Positions 1-5,731 of a stretch of DNA of 14,083 bases are shown piece by piece. Positions within the stretch are counted from its first letter, which is position 1; every line of letters starts with the position of its first letter. Position numbers and translations under genes: made by a program. This stretch comes from Nocardioidaceae bacterium (GTDB lineage Bacteria > Actinomycetota > Actinomycetes > Propionibacteriales > Nocardioidaceae), in the NCBI GenBank assembly GCA_013696015.1, contig JACCZI010000100.1, positions 1 to 14,083 of the forward strand. Reading direction: 5' to 3'. The notes beneath the pieces are model-generated. The model ran no database searches. It had not been told where the DNA came from and was given only the letters and a program-made list of their open reading frames with translations.

Positions 1-820
1 GGTGGCAGTGCATCCCAGACCCGTTGTCGCCGAAGATGGGCTTCGGCATGAATGTCGCCGTCTTGCCGGCGGCCCAGGCGACGTTCTTGACGACGTACTT
101 GAACTTCATCAGGCTGTCCGCCGCGGCAAGCAGCGTGTCGAAGCGGTAGTTGATCTCCGCTTGCCCGGCCGTCCCCACCTCGTGATGCTGACGCTCCACG
201 ACCAGACCGGTGGCCTCAAGCTCGCGGCTCATCTGCGCCCTCAGGTCGGCGAAGTGGTCGTACGGGGGCACCGGGAAGTAACCGCCCTTGTAGCGCACCT
301 TGTAGCCGCGGTTGTCGGTTCCCTCCGCGCCGGTGTTCCAGGCGCCCGCGGCCGAGTCGATGTGGTAATAGCCCTCCTGCTCCCGGGTCGCGAACCGCAC
401 ACTGTCGAAGACGTAGAACTCCGCCTCGGGCGCGAAGTAGGCGGTGTCGCCGATGCCGGTGCTGGCGAGGTATGCCTCCGCCTTCCGCGCGATGTTGCGC
501 GGGTCGCGGGAGTACGGCTCGCCGGTGAGCGGGTCGTGGATGAAGAAGTTGATCACCAGCGTCTTGTCCGCCCGGAAGGGGTCGAGAAACGCCGTGGTTG
601 GGTCGGGGAACAGCGCCATGTCGGACTCGTGAATGGCCTGGAAACCGCGGATTGAGGAGCCGTCGAACATCAGCCCGTCGTCGAAGACTTCGCCACCGAA
701 GGACGACACCGGCACCGTGAAGTGCTGCATGATCCCAGGCAGGTCGCAGAATCGTACGTCGACGAACTCGACCGCCTCGTCCTTGACGTACGTGAGCAGC
801 TCGTCGGCGTTGGTGAACAC
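1..820 (-). CDS. glnA: Glutamine synthetase type I (GlnA1-like), 5' part; cut by the window edge
   Basis: Cytoplasmic enzyme that makes glutamine from glutamate, ammonia and ATP; the main ammonia-assimilation enzyme. The visible 273 codons start at GTG 820, behind an AGGAGG Shine-Dalgarno sequence four bases upstream. The N-terminus FTNADELLTYVKDE, then FCDLPGIMQHFTVP, FDGSSIRGFQAIHESDM, NFFIHDPLTGEPYSRDPRN and AYFAPEAEFYVFD, match the actinobacterial GlnA1 pattern. The sequence ends at GDNGSGMHCH, the start of the ATP-binding signature. About the last 200 residues, where GS-I enzymes carry the adenylylation tyrosine, lie outside the window, so regulation by adenylylation cannot be judged. 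The gene is divergent from the RDD gene, and a GlnR-like operator lies in between. The family assignment is very secure; which glnA paralogue it is rests on similarity and synteny. Confidence 0.97.
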   Translation of the reverse strand, partial: MFTNADELLTYVKDEAVEFVDVRFCDLPGIMQHFTVPVSSFGGEVFDDGLMFDGSSIRGFQAIHESDMALFPDPTTAFLDPFRADKTLVINFFIHDPLTGEPYSRDPRNIARKAEAYLASTGIGDTAYFAPEAEFYVFDSVRFATREQEGYYHIDSAAGAWNTGAEGTDNRGYKVRYKGGYFPVPPYDHFADLRAQMSRELEATGLVVERQHHEVGTAGQAEINYRFDTLLAAADSLMKFKYVVKNVAWAAGKTATFMPKPIFGDNGSGMHCH

Positions 821-824
821 GGGT

Positions 825-857
825 CCTCCTCGTGGCAATTGTCTGGTCAGAACGATA
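825..857 (-). promoter_or_regulatory. Probable glnA promoter -10 and ribosome binding site
   Basis: On the minus strand, TATCGT (857-852) fits a -10 hexamer. It would start transcription near 845, giving a leader of about 25 bases that carries AGGAGG (830-825) four bases before the GTG start. No good -35 is visible, as expected for a promoter that needs an activator. The Shine-Dalgarno sequence is strong and decides the start; the -10 is inferred. Confidence 0.55.
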
Positions 858-867
858 GGCCGACCGG

Positions 868-905
868 GTCTCGGTGCCGTGTCATCGGTGTTTCGCCCCT
901 GTTAC
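868..905 (-). promoter_or_regulatory. GlnR-type operator upstream of glnA (four phased half-sites)
   Basis: Read on the minus strand, four 5-base half-sites are spaced exactly 6 bases apart: GTAAC (905-901), GAAAC (894-890), GACAC (883-879) and GAGAC (872-868). The first pair fits the published GlnR box gTnAC-n6-GAAAC exactly; the second pair is a degenerate copy on the same 11-base phase. GlnR is the OmpR-family nitrogen regulator of actinomycetes, and glnA is a classic target. The box lies 48-85 bases upstream of the glnA start and is also close to the divergent RDD promoter, so it could affect both. The motif is seen directly; binding is inferred. Confidence 0.8.
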
Positions 906-916
906 ACCGCCGCCGT

Positions 917-922
917 TAGGCT
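917..922 (+). promoter_or_regulatory. Likely -10 of a leaderless promoter for the RDD gene
   Basis: TAGGCT fits TANNNT and ends 7 bases before GTG 930, which puts the expected transcription start at or next to that codon. This supports GTG 930 over the in-frame GTG 924. No convincing -35 is seen. Confidence 0.5.
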
Positions 923-929
923 CGTGAAC

Positions 930-1355
930 GTGGCTTGGTCGCACGACGCCCAGGCGTACCCGGGACAACGGCTGGGGTTGCCGGAGGAGGGTACCGGCTC
1001 GGTGGCGGGATGGGGTCGGCGGATCCTCGCGCTGTGCGCCGACTGGGCGGTGTCGCTGCTCGTCGTCGCTGCGTTCATCGGGGGAGAGGTGTGGTCGGGC
1101 GGGGGGGCTACCGCGTTCGCACCGTTGCTCGCGCTGTTCGTCCAGATGACGGTGTTGACCGGCCTGCTGGGAGCGTCGATCGGGCAACGGGTCCTCGGGA
1201 TGGCTGTGGTACGGCTGGATCGCCATCCTGTGGGGTTGCCGCGTGCCGCGGTGCGGTCGCTGCTCATCTGCCTGGCGATCCCGCCGCTGGTGTTCGACCG
1301 GGACTCCCGCGGGCTGCACGACCTCGCCGCCGGCACCGTCGTCGTCCGGCGCTAG
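930..1355 (+). CDS. RDD family membrane protein
   Basis: A small integral membrane protein of 141 residues with the RDD domain; biochemical function unknown (some distant RDD proteins take part in ion transport, but nothing here shows that). A hydrophilic N-terminus (PGQRLGLPEEGTGSVAG) is followed by GWGRRILALCADW with the conserved Arg and Asp, a first hydrophobic segment at about 33-54, a second at about 63-91 ending in the IGQRVLGM motif, and a third at about 108-122. It ends with the typical DRDSRGLHDLAAGTVVV tail. It sits divergent from glnA, as the RDD gene Rv2219A sits beside glnA1 in M. tuberculosis (recalled). An alternative start is GTG 924; GTG 930 was chosen because TAGGCT lies seven bases before it. 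A repeat element begins 12 bases after its stop. Confidence 0.88.
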   Translation: MAWSHDAQAYPGQRLGLPEEGTGSVAGWGRRILALCADWAVSLLVVAAFIGGEVWSGGGATAFAPLLALFVQMTVLTGLLGASIGQRVLGMAVVRLDRHPVGLPRAAVRSLLICLAIPPLVFDRDSRGLHDLAAGTVVVRR

Positions 1356-1367
1356 CCCTCGCCGTCC

Positions 1368-1448
1368 CGATACCATGTTCACATGGGATAGCGGCACTCC
1401 CAATGGGTTCGAGCCCGTTGGAAGCGACCGTTAGCCGTTGGAAGTGGC
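1368..1448 (+). repeat. Palindromic interspersed repeat, copy A
   Basis: This 81-base element aligns without gaps to 10603-10523 on the opposite strand, with 62 of 81 positions identical by hand count. It starts with CCATG-TTCA-CATGG, a small hairpin. Next is a left arm GGCACTCCCAAT (1393-1404), a centre GGGTTCGAGCCC, a right arm GTTGGAAGCGAC (1417-1428), and a second right arm GTTGGAAGTGGC (1437-1448) exactly 20 bases further on. It begins 12 bases after the RDD stop and ends 1 base before the stop codon of the convergent scramblase-like gene. It could be a bidirectional terminator, an mRNA 3'-end stabiliser or a small non-autonomous mobile repeat; the sequence alone does not decide. Confidence 0.8.
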
Positions 1449-1449
1449 C

Positions 1450-2304
1450 TCAGCCGAGGCCGCGCTGGTCCTGCTTGAGCGCGGTGTCCACCGACAGCGC
1501 CGACGCGACGACGAGGCTGCGCAGCGGCTCCGGGAGCGGCCGGTGGATCTGCACCACGTAGTTGTCCGCGGTGGTGAACATCGTCTTCGCCAGGCCCTCC
1601 CAGGTCTTGGTGATCCGGGCGATCTCGTTGCCCTGCGCGTCTTGGATGTTGAAGTTCCACGCTCGCCAGTTCTCGCCGTTGATCGAGCCGTGCGTCACCC
1701 CACCGGACTCCATCGCGAACCGGATCTTGCCGATCGCGTTCTGCTGGACGATCTCGCCCACCGGCCGCCCGGCACCGTCTTTGACGATGATGCGCGACTT
1801 GACGAACTTGGCCGGCCGTGTGAGGGCCAGCAGCACGTTGCCGCCCATGTCGACGACCTGCAGCTTGTGGGTCAGAAACTGGTCGTACGACGACAGCAGC
1901 CGGACTGCCTTCTTGAGCATGTTCTGGCCGACCTGGCGCACGGCACCGAGCTGGTTGCCCTGCTGGTCGTAGACCGCGTACTCGTTGTTCAGCTCAATGA
2001 GCTTGGCCTTCTGGTTGACGACCAGCACCGGCTCGTTCATCAGGTGGCCACCACCAGTCGCCATACCGGCCGTCACACCGGCTCGGGTCACGTCGTGCTG
2101 CACCTTCTCGGTCGTCCGGTTGACCACGGGCACATGGCCGGGGTGCCCAGGAGGCGGCGAGACGCTCTGCCGCCCGTGCGACGCGACGTGCTCGGTCCAC
2201 TGCTGGCCGTCGTAGTAGCGGTGCTCGTGCTGGCCCCACGGGTCGGGATACCAGTTCGCCGGGTGCTGCACCGGCGGGGGAGGCGGCTGGGGTTGATCGG
2301 TCAT
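1450..2304 (-). CDS. DUF2510 and phospholipid scramblase-like (LURP-one-related) protein
   Basis: A 284-residue protein. Residues 1-15 are proline-rich. About 16-40 form a DUF2510 module (ANWYPDPWG, then YYDGQQWTEH), a short aromatic motif at the N-terminus of many actinobacterial envelope-associated proteins. About 90-275 resemble the scramblase/LURP-one-like barrel: NEPVLVVNQKAKLIELNNEY, repeated G-rich beta hairpins (DMGGNVLLALTRP, DGAGRPVGEIVQQNA, DAQGNEIARITKTWEG) and FTTADNYVVQI. No signal peptide or convincing membrane helix is seen; the usual C-terminal membrane anchor of true scramblases is not obvious. Lipid-scrambling activity is not shown for bacterial members, so the name is only a family label. 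It lies 42 bases after the DUF4191 stop but appears to have its own leaderless promoter. The start is ATG 2304. Confidence 0.85.
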   Translation of the reverse strand: MTDQPQPPPPPVQHPANWYPDPWGQHEHRYYDGQQWTEHVASHGRQSVSPPPGHPGHVPVVNRTTEKVQHDVTRAGVTAGMATGGGHLMNEPVLVVNQKAKLIELNNEYAVYDQQGNQLGAVRQVGQNMLKKAVRLLSSYDQFLTHKLQVVDMGGNVLLALTRPAKFVKSRIIVKDGAGRPVGEIVQQNAIGKIRFAMESGGVTHGSINGENWRAWNFNIQDAQGNEIARITKTWEGLAKTMFTTADNYVVQIHRPLPEPLRSLVVASALSVDTALKQDQRGLG

Positions 2305-2311
2305 GGCCGAC

Positions 2312-2317
2312 AGGCTA
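2312..2317 (-). promoter_or_regulatory. Likely -10 of a leaderless promoter for the scramblase-like gene
   Basis: On the minus strand TAGCCT (2317-2312) lies 7 bases before ATG 2304 and no Shine-Dalgarno sequence is present. This suggests transcription begins at the start codon, inside the 42-base gap after the DUF4191 gene. Confidence 0.45.
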
Positions 2318-2346
2318 GCCGCGGAGCCGACGCGGACCCATCCGGC

Positions 2347-3036
2347 TCATCGGCCTTGCATCATCCGCCGGGCGTCCTTGCCGCTGGTCGGCATCGGTCC
2401 GCGCGGCAGCGGGGCCTGCGGTCGCATCGCGTCCAGCGCCTTGAGTCGCTGCACCAGCTCGGTCATCTCTGCCGGTCGGATGTTGCGCGGCAGCTTGCGG
2501 ATGTGCTTCACCAACCGTGGCAGTGGCACACAGCCGTCTCCGTCGCCGACCAGCAGGTCGTAGGTCGGCACCTCCGGCGCCACTCGAGCGTGCTTCTTCT
2601 TCTCCGCGGTCAGCAGATGCCGCACCCGGTTCGGACTACCCTCACCGACCAGCACGATGCCGGGCAGCCCGACGACCCGGTGCACGATGTCCTGGTTCTT
2701 GGTGAACGCGATCGCAGGCTTGACCGACCACCCACGCCGCAGCATCTGTAGCGCGCCGGCGGCGGCTCCCATCTGACCCTCGACCTGCGCGTACGCGGCG
2801 CGCTCGGCTCGCCTGCCGAAGACCAGCAGCGTTGCGAACAGGCCGGAGAGCAGGCCCATGACGATCCCGAAGACCGGGTGCAAGAGCCAGCCGAGCAGCC
2901 CGATGACGGCGCCCACACCAACGAACCAGCTCAGCAGCACCCAGCCGATTCGCCGGTCGGACTGCTTGGTGATCTGGTACGCCTGCGCGATCTGGCGCAG
3001 CCGGCCCTTCTTGGCCGGGGTCGCTAAGGTCGACAT
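2347..3036 (-). CDS. DUF4191 family membrane protein
   Basis: Conserved actinobacterial membrane protein of unknown function, 229 residues. The lysine- and arginine-rich N-terminus (TPAKKGRLRQIAQAYQITKQ) is cytoplasmic by the positive-inside rule. Two adjacent hydrophobic helices at about 30-53 and 54-74 form a hairpin, and the remaining 150 residues are soluble and basic (for example EKKKHARVAPEVPTYDLLVG and LPRLVKHIRKLPRNI). It lies directly after lipA, 49 bases beyond the lipA stop, the same place as Rv2219 beside lipA in M. tuberculosis (recalled), which hints at a link with lipoate metabolism or its enzymes that nobody can read from sequence. ATG 3036 was chosen because GGGAG lies about 10 bases upstream and the similarity starts there. 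Confidence 0.88.
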   Translation of the reverse strand: MSTLATPAKKGRLRQIAQAYQITKQSDRRIGWVLLSWFVGVGAVIGLLGWLLHPVFGIVMGLLSGLFATLLVFGRRAERAAYAQVEGQMGAAAGALQMLRRGWSVKPAIAFTKNQDIVHRVVGLPGIVLVGEGSPNRVRHLLTAEKKKHARVAPEVPTYDLLVGDGDGCVPLPRLVKHIRKLPRNIRPAEMTELVQRLKALDAMRPQAPLPRGPMPTSGKDARRMMQGR

Positions 3037-3085
3037 GACGCGCTGGCTCCCGATCGGGTCGCGGGTGGGGTCAGGGGCGTTCAGC

Positions 3086-4036
3086 CTACGCGGTCGCGTC
3101 GAAGGCGGTGGCCGCCTCGCGCTGCTCCACTGCCTGTTGGTAAAGCCGCCCGGCCCGGTACGACGACCGGACGAGGGGTCCGGACATGACCCCGGCGAAG
3201 CCCATGGCCAGCGCCTCATCGCGCAGGGTGACGAACTCCTCCGGCCGCACCCACCGCTCAACGGGGTGGTGGCGCACCGAGGGCCGCAGGTACTGGGTGA
3301 TCGTGACCAAATCGCAGCCGGCGTCTCGCAGGTCGTGCAGCGCCGCGACCGCCTCAGCGGTGTCCTCGCCCAGGCCGAGGATGAGGTTGGACTTCGTGAC
3401 CAGGCCGTACGCGTGCGCCTGCGTGATGACGTCGAGGGAGCGTTCGTACCCGAAACCGGGGCGGATCCGGCGGAAGATGCGGGGCACGGTCTCGAGGTTG
3501 TGCGCGAAGACCTCCGGCTCGGACGCGAACACCTGCGCCAGCAGGGCCGGGTCGCCGGAGAAGTCCGGCGCCAGCATCTCGACCCCGGTGCCCGGGTTGA
3601 GGGCGTGGATCGCCCGGATCGTCTCGGCGTACAGCCACACGCCCTCGTCCTCGAGGTCGTCGCGTGCGACACCGGTGACGGTGGCGTAGCGCAAACCCAT
3701 CGTGCGCACCGACTCCGCGACCCGGCGGGGCTCGTCCCGATCGAGCTCGGCAGGCTTGCCCGTGTCGATTTGGCAGAAGTCACACCGTCGGGTGCATTGG
3801 TCGCCGCCGATCAGGAACGTGGCCTCCCGGTCCTCCCAGCACTCGAAGATGTTGGGGCAGCCCGCCGCCTGGCACACCGTGTGGAGACCCTCGTCCTTGA
3901 CCAGCGCCTGGAGCTCTCGGTACTGCGGTCCCATGCTCGCCCGGGTCTTGATCCACTCCGGCTTGCGCTCGATCGGCACCTGAGCGTTGCGCGCCTCGAG
4001 CCGGAGCAGTCTGCGGCCTTCGGGGGCGATGGTCAC
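3086..4036 (-). CDS. lipA: Lipoyl synthase
   Basis: Radical SAM enzyme that inserts two sulfur atoms into a protein-bound octanoyl chain to make the lipoyl group of E2 subunits and glycine cleavage H protein. It has 316 residues, the usual length. Both iron-sulfur clusters are accounted for: the auxiliary cluster ligands Cys55, Cys60 and Cys66 (CQAAGCPNIFEC) and the radical SAM CxxxCxxC at Cys81, Cys85 and Cys88 (CTRRCDFC). The C-terminal RSSY motif, whose serine ligates the auxiliary cluster, is at about 290-293. GTG 4036 has a TANNNT hexamer six bases upstream. It works after LipB; in most actinobacteria lipB and lipA are adjacent, whereas here a broken ABC transporter separates them. The downstream neighbour is DUF4191. 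Confidence 0.97.
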   Translation of the reverse strand: MTIAPEGRRLLRLEARNAQVPIERKPEWIKTRASMGPQYRELQALVKDEGLHTVCQAAGCPNIFECWEDREATFLIGGDQCTRRCDFCQIDTGKPAELDRDEPRRVAESVRTMGLRYATVTGVARDDLEDEGVWLYAETIRAIHALNPGTGVEMLAPDFSGDPALLAQVFASEPEVFAHNLETVPRIFRRIRPGFGYERSLDVITQAHAYGLVTKSNLILGLGEDTAEAVAALHDLRDAGCDLVTITQYLRPSVRHHPVERWVRPEEFVTLRDEALAMGFAGVMSGPLVRSSYRAGRLYQQAVEQREAATAFDATA

Positions 4037-4042
4037 CGCCCC

Positions 4043-4048
4043 AGCCTA
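4043..4048 (-). promoter_or_regulatory. Likely -10 of a leaderless promoter for lipA
   Basis: On the minus strand TAGGCT (4048-4043) lies 6 bases before GTG 4036, in the 89-base gap after the ABC remnant. There is no clear Shine-Dalgarno sequence. It would allow lipA to be transcribed independently of lipB and the dead transporter genes. Confidence 0.5.
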
Positions 4049-4125
4049 CGTCCCCCGCGCGCAGACCGATGGTTGGGGACTGCAGCTGCCCGAGCACCCC
4101 GATCCCTAACGATCCGTCGGATGGC

Positions 4126-4240
4126 CTACGCGATGTCGCGTCGGCGGAACACCAGGTACGAGACCAGCAGCACCACTGCCATGACGGCACTCAGGTAGAT
4201 CGCTGACTCCTGCAAGTGGAAGCGAATCACCTCCGGACGG
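4126..4240 (-). pseudogene. Remnant of an ABC-2 type permease (last 33 codons only)
   Basis: From 4227 down to the TAG stop at 4128-4126 one frame reads IRFHLQESAIYLSAV followed by MAVVLLVSYLVFRRRDIA. This is one hydrophobic helix plus the FRRRDIA ending typical of ABC-2 permeases encoded next to an ABC ATPase. Such permeases usually have about 250 residues and six helices; only the end is here. Upstream the same frame hits a stop at 4248-4246, and the neighbouring sequence belongs to the ATPase. The simplest reading is a deletion that removed most of the permease and the C-terminal end of the ATPase. It lies 89 bases before lipA. Confidence 0.72.
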
Positions 4241-4917
4241 CCGGATCACGTCGGCGACGCGGCCGGAGGTCACCAATCTGCCACGCTGCACGATCGTGAC
4301 CGAGTCGCAGACCTGCTCCACCTCGGCGAGGACGTGCGAGCTGAGCAGTACGGTCACCCCGGAGGCGCCCAGCGCTTGGATCATGGTCCGAATGTCGCGG
4401 ATGCCCTGCGGGTCCAAGCCGTTGCCCGGCTCGTCGAGGATCAGCAGGTCCGGCTGCTTCAGCAGCGTCGCTGCGATCGCCAGACGCTGCCGCATCCCGA
4501 GGGAGTAGCCCTTGTAGCGGTCGTCGGCTCGCTCGCTGAGGTCGACCCGCTCCAGCACCTCGCCCACCCGTTGCCGGGGCACGCCGGCGACCCGCGCCAG
4601 CAGCGACAGGTTCGTGCGACCGGTGAACCCGGGCAAAAACTTAGGTTGCTCCACGACGGCACCGATCCGGCTGATCACCCGAGGCAGGCCGCCCGGCACC
4701 CTCTCACCGAAGAGGGTCATCTCACCGCTGGTGGCGGCCGCCAGACCGAGGAGCAGCCGGATCGTCGTGGTCTTTCCGGATCCGTTCGGGCCGAGGAACC
4801 CGTGCACGCCCCCGGCGGGCACCGCGAGGTCGAGGCCGTCCACGGCGACGACGCGGCCCAGCCGCCGGGTGCGGTAACCTTGCGCAACCCGCGGGTGGCG
4901 ATGACGTGGTCGGACAA
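4241..4917 (-). pseudogene. ABC transporter ATP-binding protein, frameshifted and 3'-truncated
   Basis: The ATPase hallmarks are all visible in the main frame: Walker A GPNGSGKTT, Q-loop VVEQPKF, signature YSLGMRQRLAIA, Walker B LLILDEPGNGLDPQG and H-loop LLSSHVL. The start (TTG 4917, LSDHVIATRGLRKV) is in another frame. Around 4875-4878 a single base is missing: the sequence reads AAGGTTACCGC where AAG GTN TAC CGC would restore the family pattern KVYRTRRLGRVVAVDGLDL. At the 3' end homology stops after RVADVIR (4241), far short of the usual 300 residues, and permease-tail sequence follows in a different frame. A GTG at 4843 could start a protein lacking the first strands, but it would have no partner permease. 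It lies 4 bases after the lipB stop, so it was probably once co-transcribed with lipB. An assembly error could explain the frameshift but not the deletion. Confidence 0.82.
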
Positions 4918-4921
4918 GGCG

Positions 4922-5647
4922 CTAGGAGCCGACCTCGGCCAGGCCGTACGCAGCAGGCGTGTCGACGATCGGTGGCCGTACGTCGGGTGCTCGGTCGTAC
5001 GGCGACCAGCCGAGCAGCGTACGAAGGTGCGGCTCGAGCGCGTCGGCTGCCTCGGTCACGCTGACGCGACGGCCCAGCTCGACGGTCAGCGAGGTGACGC
5101 CCGCATCGGCGATGCCGCACGGCACGATTCGGTCGAACTGTCCCAGGTCGACGTCGGCGTTGAGGGCGAAGCCGTGCATGGTCACGCCGCGTGAGACCCG
5201 GACACCGATCGCGGCGACCTTCCGCTCGGGGCTCCGTCCGGCTGCCCGCAGCCAGACGCCAGTGCGGCCCCGGACCCGGCCGGTCACGACACCGAGGTCG
5301 GCGCACGCGAGGATCAGCGCCTCCTCGATGCGGCGGACATAGTCGACGACATAGACGGAGCCGGGGAGCGCCACGATCGGATAGCCCACCAGCTGACCTG
5401 GGCCGTGAAAGGTGATGGTGCCACCCCGGTCGACGTCGACCACCGGGGTCCCGTCGGACGGCCGCTCGTGGTCCCGCGTCCGCCGTCCCGCGGTGTAGAC
5501 GGGCGGGTGCTCGAGCAGCAACACCGTGTCGCCGCACTTGCCGGCCACCCGCTGCTCGTGGATGCGGCGTTGCTCGTCCCAGGCTGTGGGGTAGTCGATG
5601 TGGTTCCCGCCAAGCCCCCAGCGCCGGATGGTCACCGCATCGTCCAC
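4922..5647 (-). CDS. lipB: Lipoyl(octanoyl) transferase
   Basis: Transfers octanoate from acyl carrier protein to the lipoyl-domain lysine of E2 and H proteins, making the substrate for LipA. With the start at GTG 5647 it has 241 residues. Motifs: LLLEHPPVYTAGRR, the substrate-pocket RGGTITFHGPGQLVGYPI, the catalytic lysine in RKVAAIGV and the catalytic cysteine in RIVPCGI (Lys143 and Cys177 with this start; 139 and 173 from GTG 5635). GTG 5647 was chosen because TACCCT lies six bases before it, as at several other genes here; GTG 5635 is the main alternative and starts nearer the conserved sequence. The gene is divergent from the lipoprotein gene, and the broken ABC transporter follows it. 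Confidence 0.96.
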   Translation of the reverse strand: MDDAVTIRRWGLGGNHIDYPTAWDEQRRIHEQRVAGKCGDTVLLLEHPPVYTAGRRTRDHERPSDGTPVVDVDRGGTITFHGPGQLVGYPIVALPGSVYVVDYVRRIEEALILACADLGVVTGRVRGRTGVWLRAAGRSPERKVAAIGVRVSRGVTMHGFALNADVDLGQFDRIVPCGIADAGVTSLTVELGRRVSVTEAADALEPHLRTLLGWSPYDRAPDVRPPIVDTPAAYGLAEVGS

Positions 5648-5653
5648 ATCCTC

Positions 5654-5659
5654 AGGGTA
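5654..5659 (-). promoter_or_regulatory. Likely -10 of the lipB promoter
   Basis: On the minus strand TACCCT (5659-5654) ends six bases before GTG 5647, or 18 before GTG 5635. It gives a leaderless transcript in the first case and a leader of about 12 bases in the second. It lies in the 84-base gap shared with the divergent lipoprotein gene. Confidence 0.45.
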
Positions 5660-5704
5660 CGCAGCGCCGGGACGCACCGCTGCCTGTGGACGGCGCCGAC
5701 GCGG

Positions 5705-5721
5705 TCGGCCGAAATGGCCGA
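5705..5721. repeat. Short inverted repeat upstream of the lipoprotein gene
   Basis: TCGGCC and GGCCGA form a perfect 6-base inverted repeat around GAAAT, ending 10 bases before ATG 5732. It could be an operator or a small leader hairpin, or chance in GC-rich DNA. Confidence 0.3.
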
Positions 5722-5731
5722 TGCTGTCGGC

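Noticed and set aside
2..655. A 217-codon plus-strand open frame at the left edge
   Set aside because: It is antisense to glnA, whose minus-strand translation matches the family without a gap.
1400..1428. A tRNA fragment, because GGTTCGA followed by CCC resembles a T arm
   Set aside because: The stem is 3 bases with a 6-base loop, there is no acceptor, D or anticodon arm, and the second copy does not complete a cloverleaf.
3086..3091. A TAGGCT hexamer as a promoter for the DUF4191 gene
   Set aside because: Its TAG is the lipA stop codon, it lies about 50 bases from the start, and the gene has its own GGGAG; chance is as likely.
4106..4843. An intact 245-codon ABC ATPase started at GTG 4843
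   Set aside because: It would lack the first strands present in the other frame, and its last 45 residues read through permease sequence out of frame.
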